The translations under genes and the position numbers were made by a program. A stretch of DNA of 64,000 nucleotides from Neptunomonas japonica JAMM 1380 (GTDB lineage: Bacteria; Pseudomonadota; Gammaproteobacteria; Pseudomonadales; Balneatricaceae): positions 1,364,001-1,428,000 of the forward strand of contig NZ_AP014546.1 in NCBI RefSeq assembly GCF_016592555.1, in the 5' to 3' direction. Positions 1 through 8,486 of this stretch are shown here, piece by piece. Position 1 is the first letter of the stretch; every line of letters begins with the position of its first letter. The notes beneath the pieces are model-generated. The model was not told the origin of the DNA. It did no database searches and worked only from the letters and a program-made list of their open reading frames with translations.

Positions 1-2495
1 GCTGGACGAATTTGGCCGCGTTCTTCAATAAAGACGATGTTGTTGTCGGTTTTTTCGCTGTTAACGAAAGTACGGAAGCGTTTTAATGCGTCCTCATCGT
101 TTAGAGTGCGTTTCCATTCACATTCGTAGGCAGCAATCACATGAGCCATTTGGCTTTCAAGTGCTTCGTTCAAGGTTAGATGATCGTCGATGACTACTTT
201 TCTTAGGTAGTCCAAACCTCCGTCAAGATTTTCCATCCAGACAGATGTACGCTGTAGGCGTTTACCGGTTTTTATATAAAACATCAGAAAGCGGTCGATG
301 TACTTAATTAATGTTTCTTTATCTAAATCGGTAGCAAATAGGTCTCCGTGGCGAGGCTTCATGCCGCCGTTGCCACAAAGATATAGATTCCAGCCTTTTT
401 CAGTAGCGATAATGCCAACATCCTTGCTCTGTGCTTCGGCACATTCACGTGTACAGCCGGATACGCCAAATTTGATTTTATGCGGTGCTCGTAAGCCCTT
501 GTAACGGTTTTCAAGCTCAATGGCGAGGCCTGCGCTATCATCCACACCGTAGCGACACCAAGTGCTACCAACGCAAGATTTAACCGTACGTAAGGATTTG
601 CCGTAAGCGTGGCCGGTTTCCATACCGGCATCAATTAACTCTTTCCAGATAGTCGGTAGTTGCTCAAGGCGTGCTCCAAACAGATCGATACGTTGGCCGC
701 CAGTGACCTTTGTATAGAGGTTATATTTTTTACCGACTTGTCCAATGGCAATGAGTTGGTCGGGTGTGATCTCACCGCCAGGTACACGAGGCACCACCGA
801 GTAAGTGCCGTCTTTTTGCATGTTAGCCATAAAGGTGTCGTTGGTATCTTGTAAACCAACGTGCGGTGTATCAAGAATGTACTCGTTCCAACAAGATGCC
901 AGCAATGAGCCGACCAGTGGTTTGCAGATCTCACAACCATGGCCATGGCCATGCGTGCTTAATAAGCTCTCAAAGGTTTTGATCTCTTCTATGCGGATAA
1001 TGCTGTAGAGATCTTCGCGGGTATAGGCAAAGTGCTCACAGATGTCGGTGCATACTTCAACACCGCGCTGTTCTAATTCGTAATTAACAAGGTCGGTTAG
1101 CAACTGATTACAACCACCGCAGCCAGAAGCCGCTTTCGTGTCAGCTTTAACGTCGCAAACGGTTTGTGCCCCCGCTTCAATTGAGCAAAAAATGGCACCT
1201 TTGGTTACATCATGGCATGAGCAGATATGTGCCGTATCAGGTAGCGCGCTAACACCTAAACCGGTTTCTGCATCGTCCCCACCAAAGTTAGGTACGATTA
1301 ATGTTTCGGGGTTGGAAGGTAGCTTAATACCGTTAAGTGCATACTGTAGCAAGGTGCCGTAATCATTGGCTTCACCCACCAAAATTGCGCCAAGTAACTC
1401 ATTACCGCTTTCTGATACGACAATCTTTTTATAGATGCCGTTTACTTGGTCATTATAGGTGTAACTCAGCGCTCCTTTGGTATGGCCGTGTGCATCGCCG
1501 ATGCTTGCAACATCAATGCCCATCAGTTTCAGTTTGGTACTCATGTCGGCACCAAGGAACTGTTTTTCTCCACCAATAAGCTGCTCGACTACCACTTTTG
1601 CCATGGTGTAGCCAGGAGCAACTAGTCCGTATATACGGCCATTCCACAGAGCACACTCGCCAATGGAGTAGATGTTCTCATCGGACGTTTGGCAGTTATT
1701 ATCGATCACGATACCGCCACGCTCACCAACTTCAAGGCCACATTCGCGAGCCAAATTGTCGCGTGGGCGAATGCCGGCAGAGAAGAGAATCAAATCGGTT
1801 TCTAATACTTCACCATCAGCAAATTCCATTCGGTGAAAAGCATCATCACCATCGATAATCTGCTGAGTGTTTTTACCGGTATGCACTTGCACGCCGAGCT
1901 CTTCAATTTTGCTGCGTAAAAGATCACCGCCACCGTCGTCTAGCTGAACTGCCATCAAGCGGGGTGCAAATTCAACGACGTGTGTTTCTAGCCCCAGATC
2001 TTTGATTGCTTTAGCCGCTTCTAAACCCAGTAGACCTCCTCCGACAACAACACCGGTTTTAGCACCGCTTGCCGATGCTTTAATTGCTTCAAGATCTTCA
2101 ATTGTGCGATAAACCAAGCAATGTTCACGATCATGGCCAGGTACAGGAGGAACAAAAGGAAAAGAGCCTGTAGCAAGCACTAGTTTGTCGTAGAAAAGGG
2201 TCGTACCTTTATTCGTATGTACGCGTTGTGCATCACGGTCGATAGAGGTAACCGCTTCGCCAATCAGAACGTTTAGTCCCCAGTTTTGGTACTCTTCAAT
2301 ATGCCCCATCGCAAGATCATCTGCGGTGGCGCCACTAAAGTAGCTGCTAAGATAAACGCGGTCATACGCTAAGCGAGGCTCTTCACAGAAGACGGTTACA
2401 TTGAACTGCTCCATTTGGCCGCTATCGGCAAGGCTTTGAAGGAATTGGTGTCCTACCATTCCGTTACCAACAACAACGAGGTTTTGCTTGTTCAT
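1..2495 (-). CDS. nirB: Nitrite reductase [NAD(P)H] large subunit, partial (3' end beyond window)
   Basis: Siroheme/FAD enzyme reducing nitrite to ammonium in the cytoplasm. The frame is open from the ATG at 2495 to the window edge, giving about 831 codons; family members have about 850, so only a short C-terminus is missing. Visible in order are an N-terminal FAD site (VVVGNGMVG), a second dinucleotide site (VVVGGGLLGLEAA), a BFD-like [2Fe-2S] domain with CSC near residue 424 and CGGC near 458, and the siroheme/[4Fe-4S] pair CVGSTWC (about 640) and CTREC (about 682). The start is preceded by AGGAG and overlaps the upstream stop (ATGA), so translation is probably coupled. nirD and the nitrate reductase presumably lie beyond the left edge. 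Confidence 0.95.
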   Translation of the reverse strand, partial: MNKQNLVVVGNGMVGHQFLQSLADSGQMEQFNVTVFCEEPRLAYDRVYLSSYFSGATADDLAMGHIEEYQNWGLNVLIGEAVTSIDRDAQRVHTNKGTTLFYDKLVLATGSFPFVPPVPGHDREHCLVYRTIEDLEAIKASASGAKTGVVVGGGLLGLEAAKAIKDLGLETHVVEFAPRLMAVQLDDGGGDLLRSKIEELGVQVHTGKNTQQIIDGDDAFHRMEFADGEVLETDLILFSAGIRPRDNLARECGLEVGERGGIVIDNNCQTSDENIYSIGECALWNGRIYGLVAPGYTMAKVVVEQLIGGEKQFLGADMSTKLKLMGIDVASIGDAHGHTKGALSYTYNDQVNGIYKKIVVSESGNELLGAILVGEANDYGTLLQYALNGIKLPSNPETLIVPNFGGDDAETGLGVSALPDTAHICSCHDVTKGAIFCSIEAGAQTVCDVKADTKAASGCGGCNQLLTDLVNYELEQRGVEVCTDICEHFAYTREDLYSIIRIEEIKTFESLLSTHGHGHGCEICKPLVGSLLASCWNEYILDTPHVGLQDTNDTFMANMQKDGTYSVVPRVPGGEITPDQLIAIGQVGKKYNLYTKVTGGQRIDLFGARLEQLPTIWKELIDAGMETGHAYGKSLRTVKSCVGSTWCRYGVDDSAGLAIELENRYKGLRAPHKIKFGVSGCTRECAEAQSKDVGIIATEKGWNLYLCGNGGMKPRHGDLFATDLDKETLIKYIDRFLMFYIKTGKRLQRTSVWMENLDGGLDYLRKVVIDDHLTLNEALESQMAHVIAAYECEWKRTLNDEDALKRFRTFVNSEKTDNNIVFIEERGQIRP

Positions 2496-3832
2496 AGGGT
2501 GGCTCCTGTCAGCGCACTATGTGGCTGATTTTCTTGATCTGATATAAAGGGGGCTGATATTGACGTATCTGCCGATACACAAGACGGCGTATCGCTTGTC
2601 TGTTCAAGGTTTGAACAAAACGCTTGTCCAAACAGTAAGGTGGGTAATAGCGGTTTTACATTTACCTGCTGCTCTAATAGCTTGAAGTACCAGTTACCGT
2701 CTTGTACATCGCCGAATAACACGATGCCAACAATACGCTGGTTTCTGATAATGAGTTTTCGATAAACACGGCGTGATTTATCTTGAAGGACGACAACACG
2801 ATCTTGTGGTAATCCATCAACTTCGCCAGCGGAGAATAGATCGATACCGGATATTTTGAGCTTGGTGGGTGTGGCGGTGGTGCTGTAATCAGACTGTAGA
2901 CCAAAGATTAAACGATTTGCCAGAATGCGTGCTTGATCCCATATAGGAGCAACTAAGCCGAATGTTTCACCGCGATGCTCAATACACTCTCCTAATGCGC
3001 TAACCTGCTTATCGGATGTGATCAATTGATCGTTTACAACGATGCCGCGTGCAACCTCTAAAGAGGCTGCTTTTGCCAAAAGAGTATTGGGCGTAATGCC
3101 TATGGCAACAATGGCTAAGTCTGCCTCTAGCGTTTTGCCATTTTTTAATGTGATATTGCTAAGTGCTGCACTGTTAGCAGAAGTGCTGCCATGAAAAGTT
3201 TCAACTTCGGTGTTTAGTAAAGTGTCTATACCGCGCTCTTGTAATGATAAGCGTAGCATCTCTGCAGAACGGGCATCTAACTGTCGATTAAGTAAGTGCC
3301 CAGCGCGATGAATAACTGTCGTTTTAATGCCTTTTACGGCTAATCCGTAAGCAGCCTCAAGGCCTAATAAGCCGCCACCAATCACAACGGCATGCTGGGA
3401 AAATTGTGCGGTTTCTATAATGGCATCAACATCTTCAAGTGTTCTGAAATCAAAAATGTTATCGAGGTGCTGGCCACTGGCAGGAATACGTGCCGGACGA
3501 GAGCCTGTAGCAAAAACCAGTTGATCGTACGTGATTTCAGTACCCGCACTGCTCAGCAGGTGCTGTTTATTTCGATCGATTGAAATAATACGCTCGCCTG
3601 AATAAAGGGTGACGTTGTGCTCTGCGTACCACTCGTATGAGTTAAGTACGATCTCATCTTTTGATACCTCACCTGCTAATAGTGGCGATAGCATAATGCG
3701 GTTGTAATTGGGGTGGCGCTCTTCACCAAATACAGAGATTTTGAAACGGCCCGGCTGGCGGCGGATGATTTCATCAAGAAGTCTGCCTCCTGCCATACCG
3801 CTACCGATAATCACCAAATGTGGTTGTGTCAT
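2492..3832 (-). CDS. NAD(P)/FAD-dependent oxidoreductase of the nitrate-assimilation operon (NirB N-terminal-like)
   Basis: 446-residue flavoprotein resembling only the FAD/NAD half of NirB. It has a dinucleotide site at residues 7-14 (VIIGSGMAGG), a second at 149-161 (VVIGGGLLGLEAA) and an ATG-like GxxP block near 109 (ATGSRPARIP). It has none of the [2Fe-2S] or siroheme cysteines of NirB. The likely role is electron transfer from NAD(P)H to the assimilatory nitrate reductase, inferred from context. It sits behind its own sigma-54 promoter and terminator leader, has CTGGAG as ribosome site, and its stop overlaps the nirB start by ATGA. The last 60 or so residues are low in recognisable structure, as if a C-terminal electron-transfer domain had been lost. 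Confidence 0.82.
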   Translation of the reverse strand: MTQPHLVIIGSGMAGGRLLDEIIRRQPGRFKISVFGEERHPNYNRIMLSPLLAGEVSKDEIVLNSYEWYAEHNVTLYSGERIISIDRNKQHLLSSAGTEITYDQLVFATGSRPARIPASGQHLDNIFDFRTLEDVDAIIETAQFSQHAVVIGGGLLGLEAAYGLAVKGIKTTVIHRAGHLLNRQLDARSAEMLRLSLQERGIDTLLNTEVETFHGSTSANSAALSNITLKNGKTLEADLAIVAIGITPNTLLAKAASLEVARGIVVNDQLITSDKQVSALGECIEHRGETFGLVAPIWDQARILANRLIFGLQSDYSTTATPTKLKISGIDLFSAGEVDGLPQDRVVVLQDKSRRVYRKLIIRNQRIVGIVLFGDVQDGNWYFKLLEQQVNVKPLLPTLLFGQAFCSNLEQTSDTPSCVSADTSISAPFISDQENQPHSALTGATL

Positions 3833-3848
3833 CGCTAATCTCCAGAAT

Positions 3849-3906
3849 AAAAAAAGGCGCTCAACTCAATACATCAATGTGATGATTGAGAAGAACGCCA
3901 TTGTTC
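3849..3906 (-). terminator. Leader terminator/antiterminator ahead of the FAD oxidoreductase-nirB operon
   Basis: Read on the minus strand, GGCG...CTCAAT pairs with ATTGAG...CGCC and is followed at once by seven T (3855-3849), then the ribosome site and start codon. Overlapping its 5' arm is an alternative small hairpin at 3906-3893, GAAC closing on GTTC with hexaloop AATGGC (A at 1, G at 4), the loop signature of ANTAR-bound RNA. The two structures exclude each other. NasT binding is inferred from nasT lying in the same cluster; no companion P1 hairpin with A1/G4 was found. Confidence 0.6.
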
Positions 3907-3964
3907 AGAGCTCAAAGCTCAAAGTTAAATTGTGGTTACAGCTTTTTATATTTTCTTAGATATA

Positions 3965-3981
3965 AGCGAATAGTGTGCCAA
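3965..3981 (-). promoter_or_regulatory. Sigma-54 (-24/-12) promoter for FAD oxidoreductase-nirB
   Basis: The minus strand reads TTGGCACACTATTCGCT. GG and GC are separated by exactly 10 bases, and TTGGCAC is a perfect -24 element; the -12 element (TCGCT) is weaker. The predicted start is near 3954, giving a leader of about 122 nt to the ATG at 3832, almost the same length as the nasA leader. Confidence 0.65.
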
Positions 3982-4143
3982 TCTAATTATTTGCAATAAA
4001 ATCATAGAGTTAATGTTTTTTATGCGTGCGCCGGCAATAGTGTTTTATGTGCGGTGCACCAAAAGAATATTGACTCAATGTAATAAGATCGCTTTTGGTG
4101 CGTGGCAGGCTTGGCGTAGCGCTAGATTGGCTACTAGTGAATT

Positions 4144-5859
4144 CTAGTTGAGAGAGAGTTGTAGTAGATTGATTATGAAAAGCAGTGCAGCAATACTTTG
4201 CCAAAAGCGTATAGGGTGCTTTTCGAGCAGGGGCTGTTTTAATATCCGGGCCTCTAGGTGGCGGTTCGGTACGGTGAGGTCCTGCATAAATTCTGAAAAG
4301 GCGTTATAACGGTGCACTGGGTTAGGCTGTAGTGCTTTTTTTAAACAGGCTTCAATCCATATAGGCGTTTGCTTGCGATGGTGAGTACTGGGAATGTAGT
4401 CAAGATCACAGTAGTTGGCCAATACCGCTTGTTTTGGGTCTGCTTCTTTGTAGGGCAAAGCTCCTGTCAGCATCTCATATACAATCACAGCTAATGAGTA
4501 GAGATCAGATTTAAAACTGGCAGAGTCACCGACTAAAAACTCGGGCGCAATGTAATTAACGCTACCTTGAGGAACCGATTTATCCAAGGGAGAGTTGATC
4601 TCTTCTGAGCCTGCAATAAGAACGGTACCAAAATCTAAAATCTTTATTTGGCCATCATTGTTGATCATGATGTTTTCGGGCTTAAGGTCTTGATGAATCA
4701 TATCTTTGCGCTGAAAAGCACGCAAACCGCTGACGATCTGTCGTGTCCATTGGCGTACTTGATCAATAGAGGGTGAGGGGTTGTCGTGCATCCATTGGCG
4801 TAAATTGACGCCTTCAATATGCTCGCCTAAGTAATACATAAAGCGTTTAGGGCGAGCAGGGCGGTATGTTTTCATTACATGAGGATGATCGAGTGTGAGC
4901 CCAACCCATTCTTCACGAATAAAGCCATCTAGATAAACGAGATCTTCTGAAAAGTTTTCAGAGGGGGCCTTTAAAATAAATAGCTCAGATGAGTCTATAT
5001 CTTTTACTAAGTACATATGGCTGCGCGTGCCACTAAAGATAACGCTTACTACTTCGTAGCCATCAATCTTGTTTCCCTGTTTAAGTACCGGCGGAATAGG
5101 TAGTTGTGTCAGGCGTTTGTGCGATTCATCTAACGTTTCTAATGGTAATTGAGCAATCTCTACAATCAGTGCAGTGAGGTTATCATCACTGCCATTCTCG
5201 TAGGCTTCATCGACAATCTGTTGTGCAATCTCTTCGACGCTTCGTGATGGGCTACTTAATAGCTGTTTGATTCTGGCTAGAGGTAAGTGGCCATGCACAC
5301 CATCGGTCGTCAGTAATAAGCGGTCATGTTGGTTTAATACACGTTTAAAGAAATCGACCTCTAGGTGTGAATCAGCGCCTAAGGCGCGAGATAAGTATTC
5401 ATCGTTTTTAGTGGTTAATACATGATCTGAAGTGAGCTGCTCTAGCTCGCCATCACAAAGGTGGTAGATGCGCGAGTCACCTACATGAAAGCAAAAAACG
5501 GTGGATGATTTAACCACAACAGCAGAAAAGGTAGTGAGCATGCTTTCACGGTGCCCTATTCTGCTTTGGTTTTCATGGTAGAGCCAACGGTTTAGGCCGG
5601 TGAGTACACGTGAGGCCGAATGCCCAACACTCCAGCTAGGAGGCGTGCTTAAGTAATCCTCAATAAAGCCAGTAACGGCTGTTTGGCTAGCGATATGTGA
5701 GTCTTCGCAACTGCTAACACCGTCCGCAATGGCAGCAGCAGCACCTTTATATTGGCGCTCGCTACCAGAAGGGTGGGATGCCGCAAATGCATCTTGATTC
5801 AGCGCTTTTTTTCCTTTGGTAGAGTATCCACCAAAACGAACTTCTAGATGCTTGCTCAT
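4144..5859 (-). CDS. Fused PP2C-type protein phosphatase / Ser-Thr protein kinase with C-terminal membrane anchor
   Basis: 571 residues in two catalytic halves. The PP2C part (about 1-235) has its metal residues: ADG at 45-47, GDSR 127-130, TTDG 184-187 and DDN 225-227. The kinase part (about 268-530) has the catalytic Lys in FILKAP (K297), the HQDLKPEN loop (389-396), DFG at 409-411 and an APE-type APEF. The last 20 residues are a hydrophobic segment, so it is probably tethered to the inner membrane. Pseudomonas nitrate-assimilation operons carry the same gene between the transporter and nirB. Its target is unknown. It starts 61 bp after the transporter stop with GGGAG as ribosome site. Confidence 0.88.
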   Translation of the reverse strand: MSKHLEVRFGGYSTKGKKALNQDAFAASHPSGSERQYKGAAAAIADGVSSCEDSHIASQTAVTGFIEDYLSTPPSWSVGHSASRVLTGLNRWLYHENQSRIGHRESMLTTFSAVVVKSSTVFCFHVGDSRIYHLCDGELEQLTSDHVLTTKNDEYLSRALGADSHLEVDFFKRVLNQHDRLLLTTDGVHGHLPLARIKQLLSSPSRSVEEIAQQIVDEAYENGSDDNLTALIVEIAQLPLETLDESHKRLTQLPIPPVLKQGNKIDGYEVVSVIFSGTRSHMYLVKDIDSSELFILKAPSENFSEDLVYLDGFIREEWVGLTLDHPHVMKTYRPARPKRFMYYLGEHIEGVNLRQWMHDNPSPSIDQVRQWTRQIVSGLRAFQRKDMIHQDLKPENIMINNDGQIKILDFGTVLIAGSEEINSPLDKSVPQGSVNYIAPEFLVGDSASFKSDLYSLAVIVYEMLTGALPYKEADPKQAVLANYCDLDYIPSTHHRKQTPIWIEACLKKALQPNPVHRYNAFSEFMQDLTVPNRHLEARILKQPLLEKHPIRFWQSIAALLFIINLLQLSLN

Positions 5860-5920
5860 TATACGGCTCCCGTTTTAAATAGTTTCTTAAATCAACGAAT
5901 TTAAATGTGCATGGCTTAAA

Positions 5921-7396
5921 TTAGTTCACTTGGATGAGCGCAACGCTGCCATCCTCATTTACTTCAGCCATATGCCCTTTAGGTTCTTTAAGAAACAGCA
6001 AGGTCACAAAGCCTAATACGGCTGTTGCGGCAATCACAGAGAAGAAAGTTGAGTAATCAACCATCGATAATACGGTGAGATAAAATACCGCGCCAACGTT
6101 TCCGTAAGCACCGGTCATGCCCGCAATTTGGCCTGTTAAACGGCGTTTGATTAAGGGTACGACGGCAAATACTGCACCTTCGCCGGCCTGCACAAAGAAC
6201 GAGCACGCCATGGCTGCAATAACGGCTAGTGCTAAAGGCCAGCTGCTATCGATAGTCGACATTACCGCATAGCCACCTGCTAAACCTGCTGTGAGAATTA
6301 ACAGGGTTTTTTTGCGGCCAAAGCGGTCGCTTATCCAACCGCCACCAGGGCGAGACATCAGGTTCATAAATGCATAAGCAGAAGCGAGCAGTCCGGCATA
6401 AACCATATCTAGTTCAAAAACATCAGAGAAGAACAACGGCAACATCGATACCACGGCAAGTTCTGAGCCAAATGTAGCAAAGTAAAGCACGTTTAATACC
6501 GCCACTTGCTTAAAAGCATAGCGCTGTACTTCGGGTACCGGTGTATGGAAAATCTCTTTATTAACGTCATAAGCACTATAGCAATCGTAAATGAAGATAG
6601 CGGCCAATATCACGTAGATGCTCAGCGCTGCTGTATCTGAAAGAATCGACACACCCGCAGGAGAGAGCTTCCATGTTAATAGTGAAAGCGCGGCATATAA
6701 TGGGATTTTCATAATAAGCAAAAACACAAAGTCAGCTTTACTCGTGACTTCTAAACCACCAATACGTTTTGGTTTGAAGTAGGTAGAGCCTTTAGGCGTG
6801 TCAGTAACATTTTTATACCAGATAAAACTGAATATCAGGCTAAACAAACCAGAGAGGCCTACGGCATAGCGCCAGCCATCATCACCACCAAAGATAAGGG
6901 CCAGTGTCGGTAGGCTCATTGCTGCAGCGGCAGAACCAAAGTTCCCCCAACCACCGTAAACACCTTCAGCTGTGCCTAGCTCATTCGCTGGGAACCACTC
7001 ACTCACCATGCGAATACCAACAACAAAGCCTGCACCAATAAACCCTAAGAAAAAGCGGGAAATCGCGGCTTCAGCAAAGTTTGTGGACAATGCAAATGCA
7101 AAGCAAGGTATGCTGGCCAGAAACAGCAAGGCCGCATAGGTAATACGCGGGCCATATTTGTCGGTCAGCATGCCGATGATAATGCGCGCTGGAATAGTGA
7201 GCGCAACATTGAGAATCAGCAAGGTTTTGATCTCAGACTTAGTCAGCCCGAGGGATTCAGCAATCATGCCGAGTAGGGGGGCGTGGTTAAACCACACAAA
7301 GAAGGTGATAAAAAAGGCGATCCAGCTGAAATGCAGGATCTTCATCTTTCCGCCGAAAGATAGCAGGTTAAACGATTTTTCCTGAGTCATAGTCAT
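5921..7396 (-). CDS. nasA: Nitrate/nitrite transporter, MFS (NNP family)
   Basis: 491-residue, 12-helix major facilitator of the nitrate/nitrite porter family, importing nitrate for assimilation. The NNP region around residues 115-160 ([17 protein letters not shown], then [12 protein letters not shown]) is intact, as is the MFS loop motif [10 protein letters not shown]. The ATG at 7396 follows AGGCGG; a second in-frame ATG lies two codons on. It is the first structural gene after a sigma-54 promoter and leader terminator, and it precedes the kinase/phosphatase. The symbol nasA is used as in Pseudomonas; in other genera nasA means the reductase. Confidence 0.9.
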   Translation of the reverse strand: MTMTQEKSFNLLSFGGKMKILHFSWIAFFITFFVWFNHAPLLGMIAESLGLTKSEIKTLLILNVALTIPARIIIGMLTDKYGPRITYAALLFLASIPCFAFALSTNFAEAAISRFFLGFIGAGFVVGIRMVSEWFPANELGTAEGVYGGWGNFGSAAAAMSLPTLALIFGGDDGWRYAVGLSGLFSLIFSFIWYKNVTDTPKGSTYFKPKRIGGLEVTSKADFVFLLIMKIPLYAALSLLTWKLSPAGVSILSDTAALSIYVILAAIFIYDCYSAYDVNKEIFHTPVPEVQRYAFKQVAVLNVLYFATFGSELAVVSMLPLFFSDVFELDMVYAGLLASAYAFMNLMSRPGGGWISDRFGRKKTLLILTAGLAGGYAVMSTIDSSWPLALAVIAAMACSFFVQAGEGAVFAVVPLIKRRLTGQIAGMTGAYGNVGAVFYLTVLSMVDYSTFFSVIAATAVLGFVTLLFLKEPKGHMAEVNEDGSVALIQVN

Positions 7397-7409
7397 TTTC
7401 CGCCTGTTA

Positions 7410-7469
7410 AAAAAAGAAAAGGCGCCAACAAACCGAAAGGGTGAGATCCCGGTTGTTGGCGCCCTTGCC
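7410..7469 (-). terminator. Leader terminator/antiterminator ahead of the nitrate transporter
   Basis: On the minus strand GGCGCCAACAACCG pairs with CGGTTTGTTGGCGCC (14 bp, one bulged base; plus-strand arms 7450-7463 and 7421-7435), followed by TTTTCTTTTTTT directly before the ribosome site. Overlapping the 5' arm, 7469-7458 can form GGC/GCC closing on hexaloop AAGGGC (A at 1, G at 4). That loop matches the one in the nirB leader in 5 of 6 bases and would compete with the terminator. NasT-controlled antitermination is inferred. Confidence 0.7.
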
Positions 7470-7530
7470 TGAAAAAAAACATTGTTTTTAAATGGTCTAA
7501 TAAATGTGTATTTGCTTCTTTTGAGTACAG

Positions 7531-7547
7531 TGCAGCGAGCGTGCCAA
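7531..7547 (-). promoter_or_regulatory. Sigma-54 (-24/-12) promoter of the nitrate transporter operon
   Basis: The minus strand reads TTGGCACGCTCGCTGCA, a close match to TTGGCACG-N4-TTGCA with GG-N10-GC spacing. The predicted start is near 7520, leaving a leader of about 124 nt to the ATG at 7396. Activation by NtrC under nitrogen limitation is expected; I did not identify an NtrC site. Confidence 0.72.
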
Positions 7548-7596
7548 CTTAATAAAAGAGTAGTTTTTATAGGGGCTAGCGCAAGATTATGAGAAA

Positions 7597-7634
7597 AAGA
7601 GGGCGTTTAATTAGATAAAAAAACGCCCTCTTTG
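7597..7634 (-). terminator. Intrinsic terminator downstream of nasT
   Basis: AAAGAGGGCGTTT pairs with AAACGCCCTCTTT around an AT-rich loop; on the minus strand the stem runs into TTTTTCTC. It separates nasT from the sigma-54 promoter of the transporter operon, so the two are separate transcripts. Confidence 0.75.
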
Positions 7635-7663
7635 GTGCGCCGCACAAATGTGGTGCTGTATGT

Positions 7664-8314
7664 TTAAGAGTGGCCGCTACTAATGCTATTACTGTGTTTT
7701 CCCAATACAGCAATAATGTTTTTAGCAACATCACTGAGTGATTTTTGTTGATCCATCGCCATTTTTTGTAAGGCTTTAAATGCTTGGCTCTCTGCGCAAT
7801 GGTTATGCTTCATGATAAGCCCTTTAGCTTTTTCGGTCAGTTTGCGCTCAGCTAATTCAGCGCGTGCTTGATCAAGCTTATTTTCTGTATGCCGAAGGGC
7901 ATGGCGCATTGTTTGTAATGCTTCAAAGCGAGCCACAGCCACATTAACGATGTTTTCGACCCTATGTGGCGCAAGCCCGTCAATGACGCAGGCGCTCACA
8001 CCCGTGTTAATGGCTTGTTCGGTCATTTGTTGGTTATCGTGTTCGGCAAAGATAACGATAGGGCGTAAGCAGTGCTCGGCCATCAATGCAATACTTTCTA
8101 GGCCTGCTTTATTGAGGGAAACAAGGCTGATTATGACAAGGTTGGGTTGTAATTGGTTGGCCTTATCGGCCAAATGTTGAGTGGATGTCAACTCCCCGAC
8201 AATGTCGTACTCCTGTTCACGTAAAGGAATAAGTAGAGTGTGCTCTAGCTCTCCCTTACGCGTAATATTTTCATTAATGACAAGCACGGTTAGTCTGCTT
8301 TTCAAATGAATCAC
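7664..8314 (-). CDS. nasT: ANTAR-domain response regulator, transcription antiterminator of nitrate assimilation
   Basis: 216 residues: a REC-like domain (about 1-125), a coiled linker, then an ANTAR domain (about 150-205; ERKLTEKAKGLIMK...QAFKALQKMAM). ANTAR proteins bind hairpin pairs in leader RNA and stop the downstream terminator from forming. Two suitable leaders lie just downstream (7410-7547 and 3849-3981). The start is a GTG at 8314 with a weak AAAGCAG ribosome site; no ATG fits. The usual sensor partner NasS is not adjacent, since the next gene upstream is gltX on the other strand. Confidence 0.88.
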   Translation of the reverse strand: MIHLKSRLTVLVINENITRKGELEHTLLIPLREQEYDIVGELTSTQHLADKANQLQPNLVIISLVSLNKAGLESIALMAEHCLRPIVIFAEHDNQQMTEQAINTGVSACVIDGLAPHRVENIVNVAVARFEALQTMRHALRHTENKLDQARAELAERKLTEKAKGLIMKHNHCAESQAFKALQKMAMDQQKSLSDVAKNIIAVLGKHSNSISSGHS

Positions 8315-8396
8315 CTGCTTTAGTAATGAATATTTATTAAATATTTAGCAAGTTACGGGCCAGTCTTTGTTTTAAATGTCAGGAACTCTCATGGAG

Positions 8397-8431
8397 TTGG
8401 CATGGCAAGGGGTGGCAGGCAACTGTATAAT
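8397..8431 (+). promoter_or_regulatory. Probable gltX promoter
   Basis: A perfect TATAAT at 8426-8431 lies 55 bp before the gltX ATG. The best-spaced -35 (TGGCAA, 8403-8408, 17 bp spacer) is poor; TTGGCA at 8397 is better in sequence but too far away. Confidence 0.45.
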
Positions 8432-8486
8432 GCCCGCTTTATTTTCGTATTCTTTTGGCAACCACGTTAGCTTTGGCAGGAACATA

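Noticed and set aside
8376..8486. Upstream extension of gltX by 37 residues
   Set aside because: It runs across the TATAAT promoter and lacks homology; the ATG at 8487 has a proper ribosome site and the conserved N-terminus.
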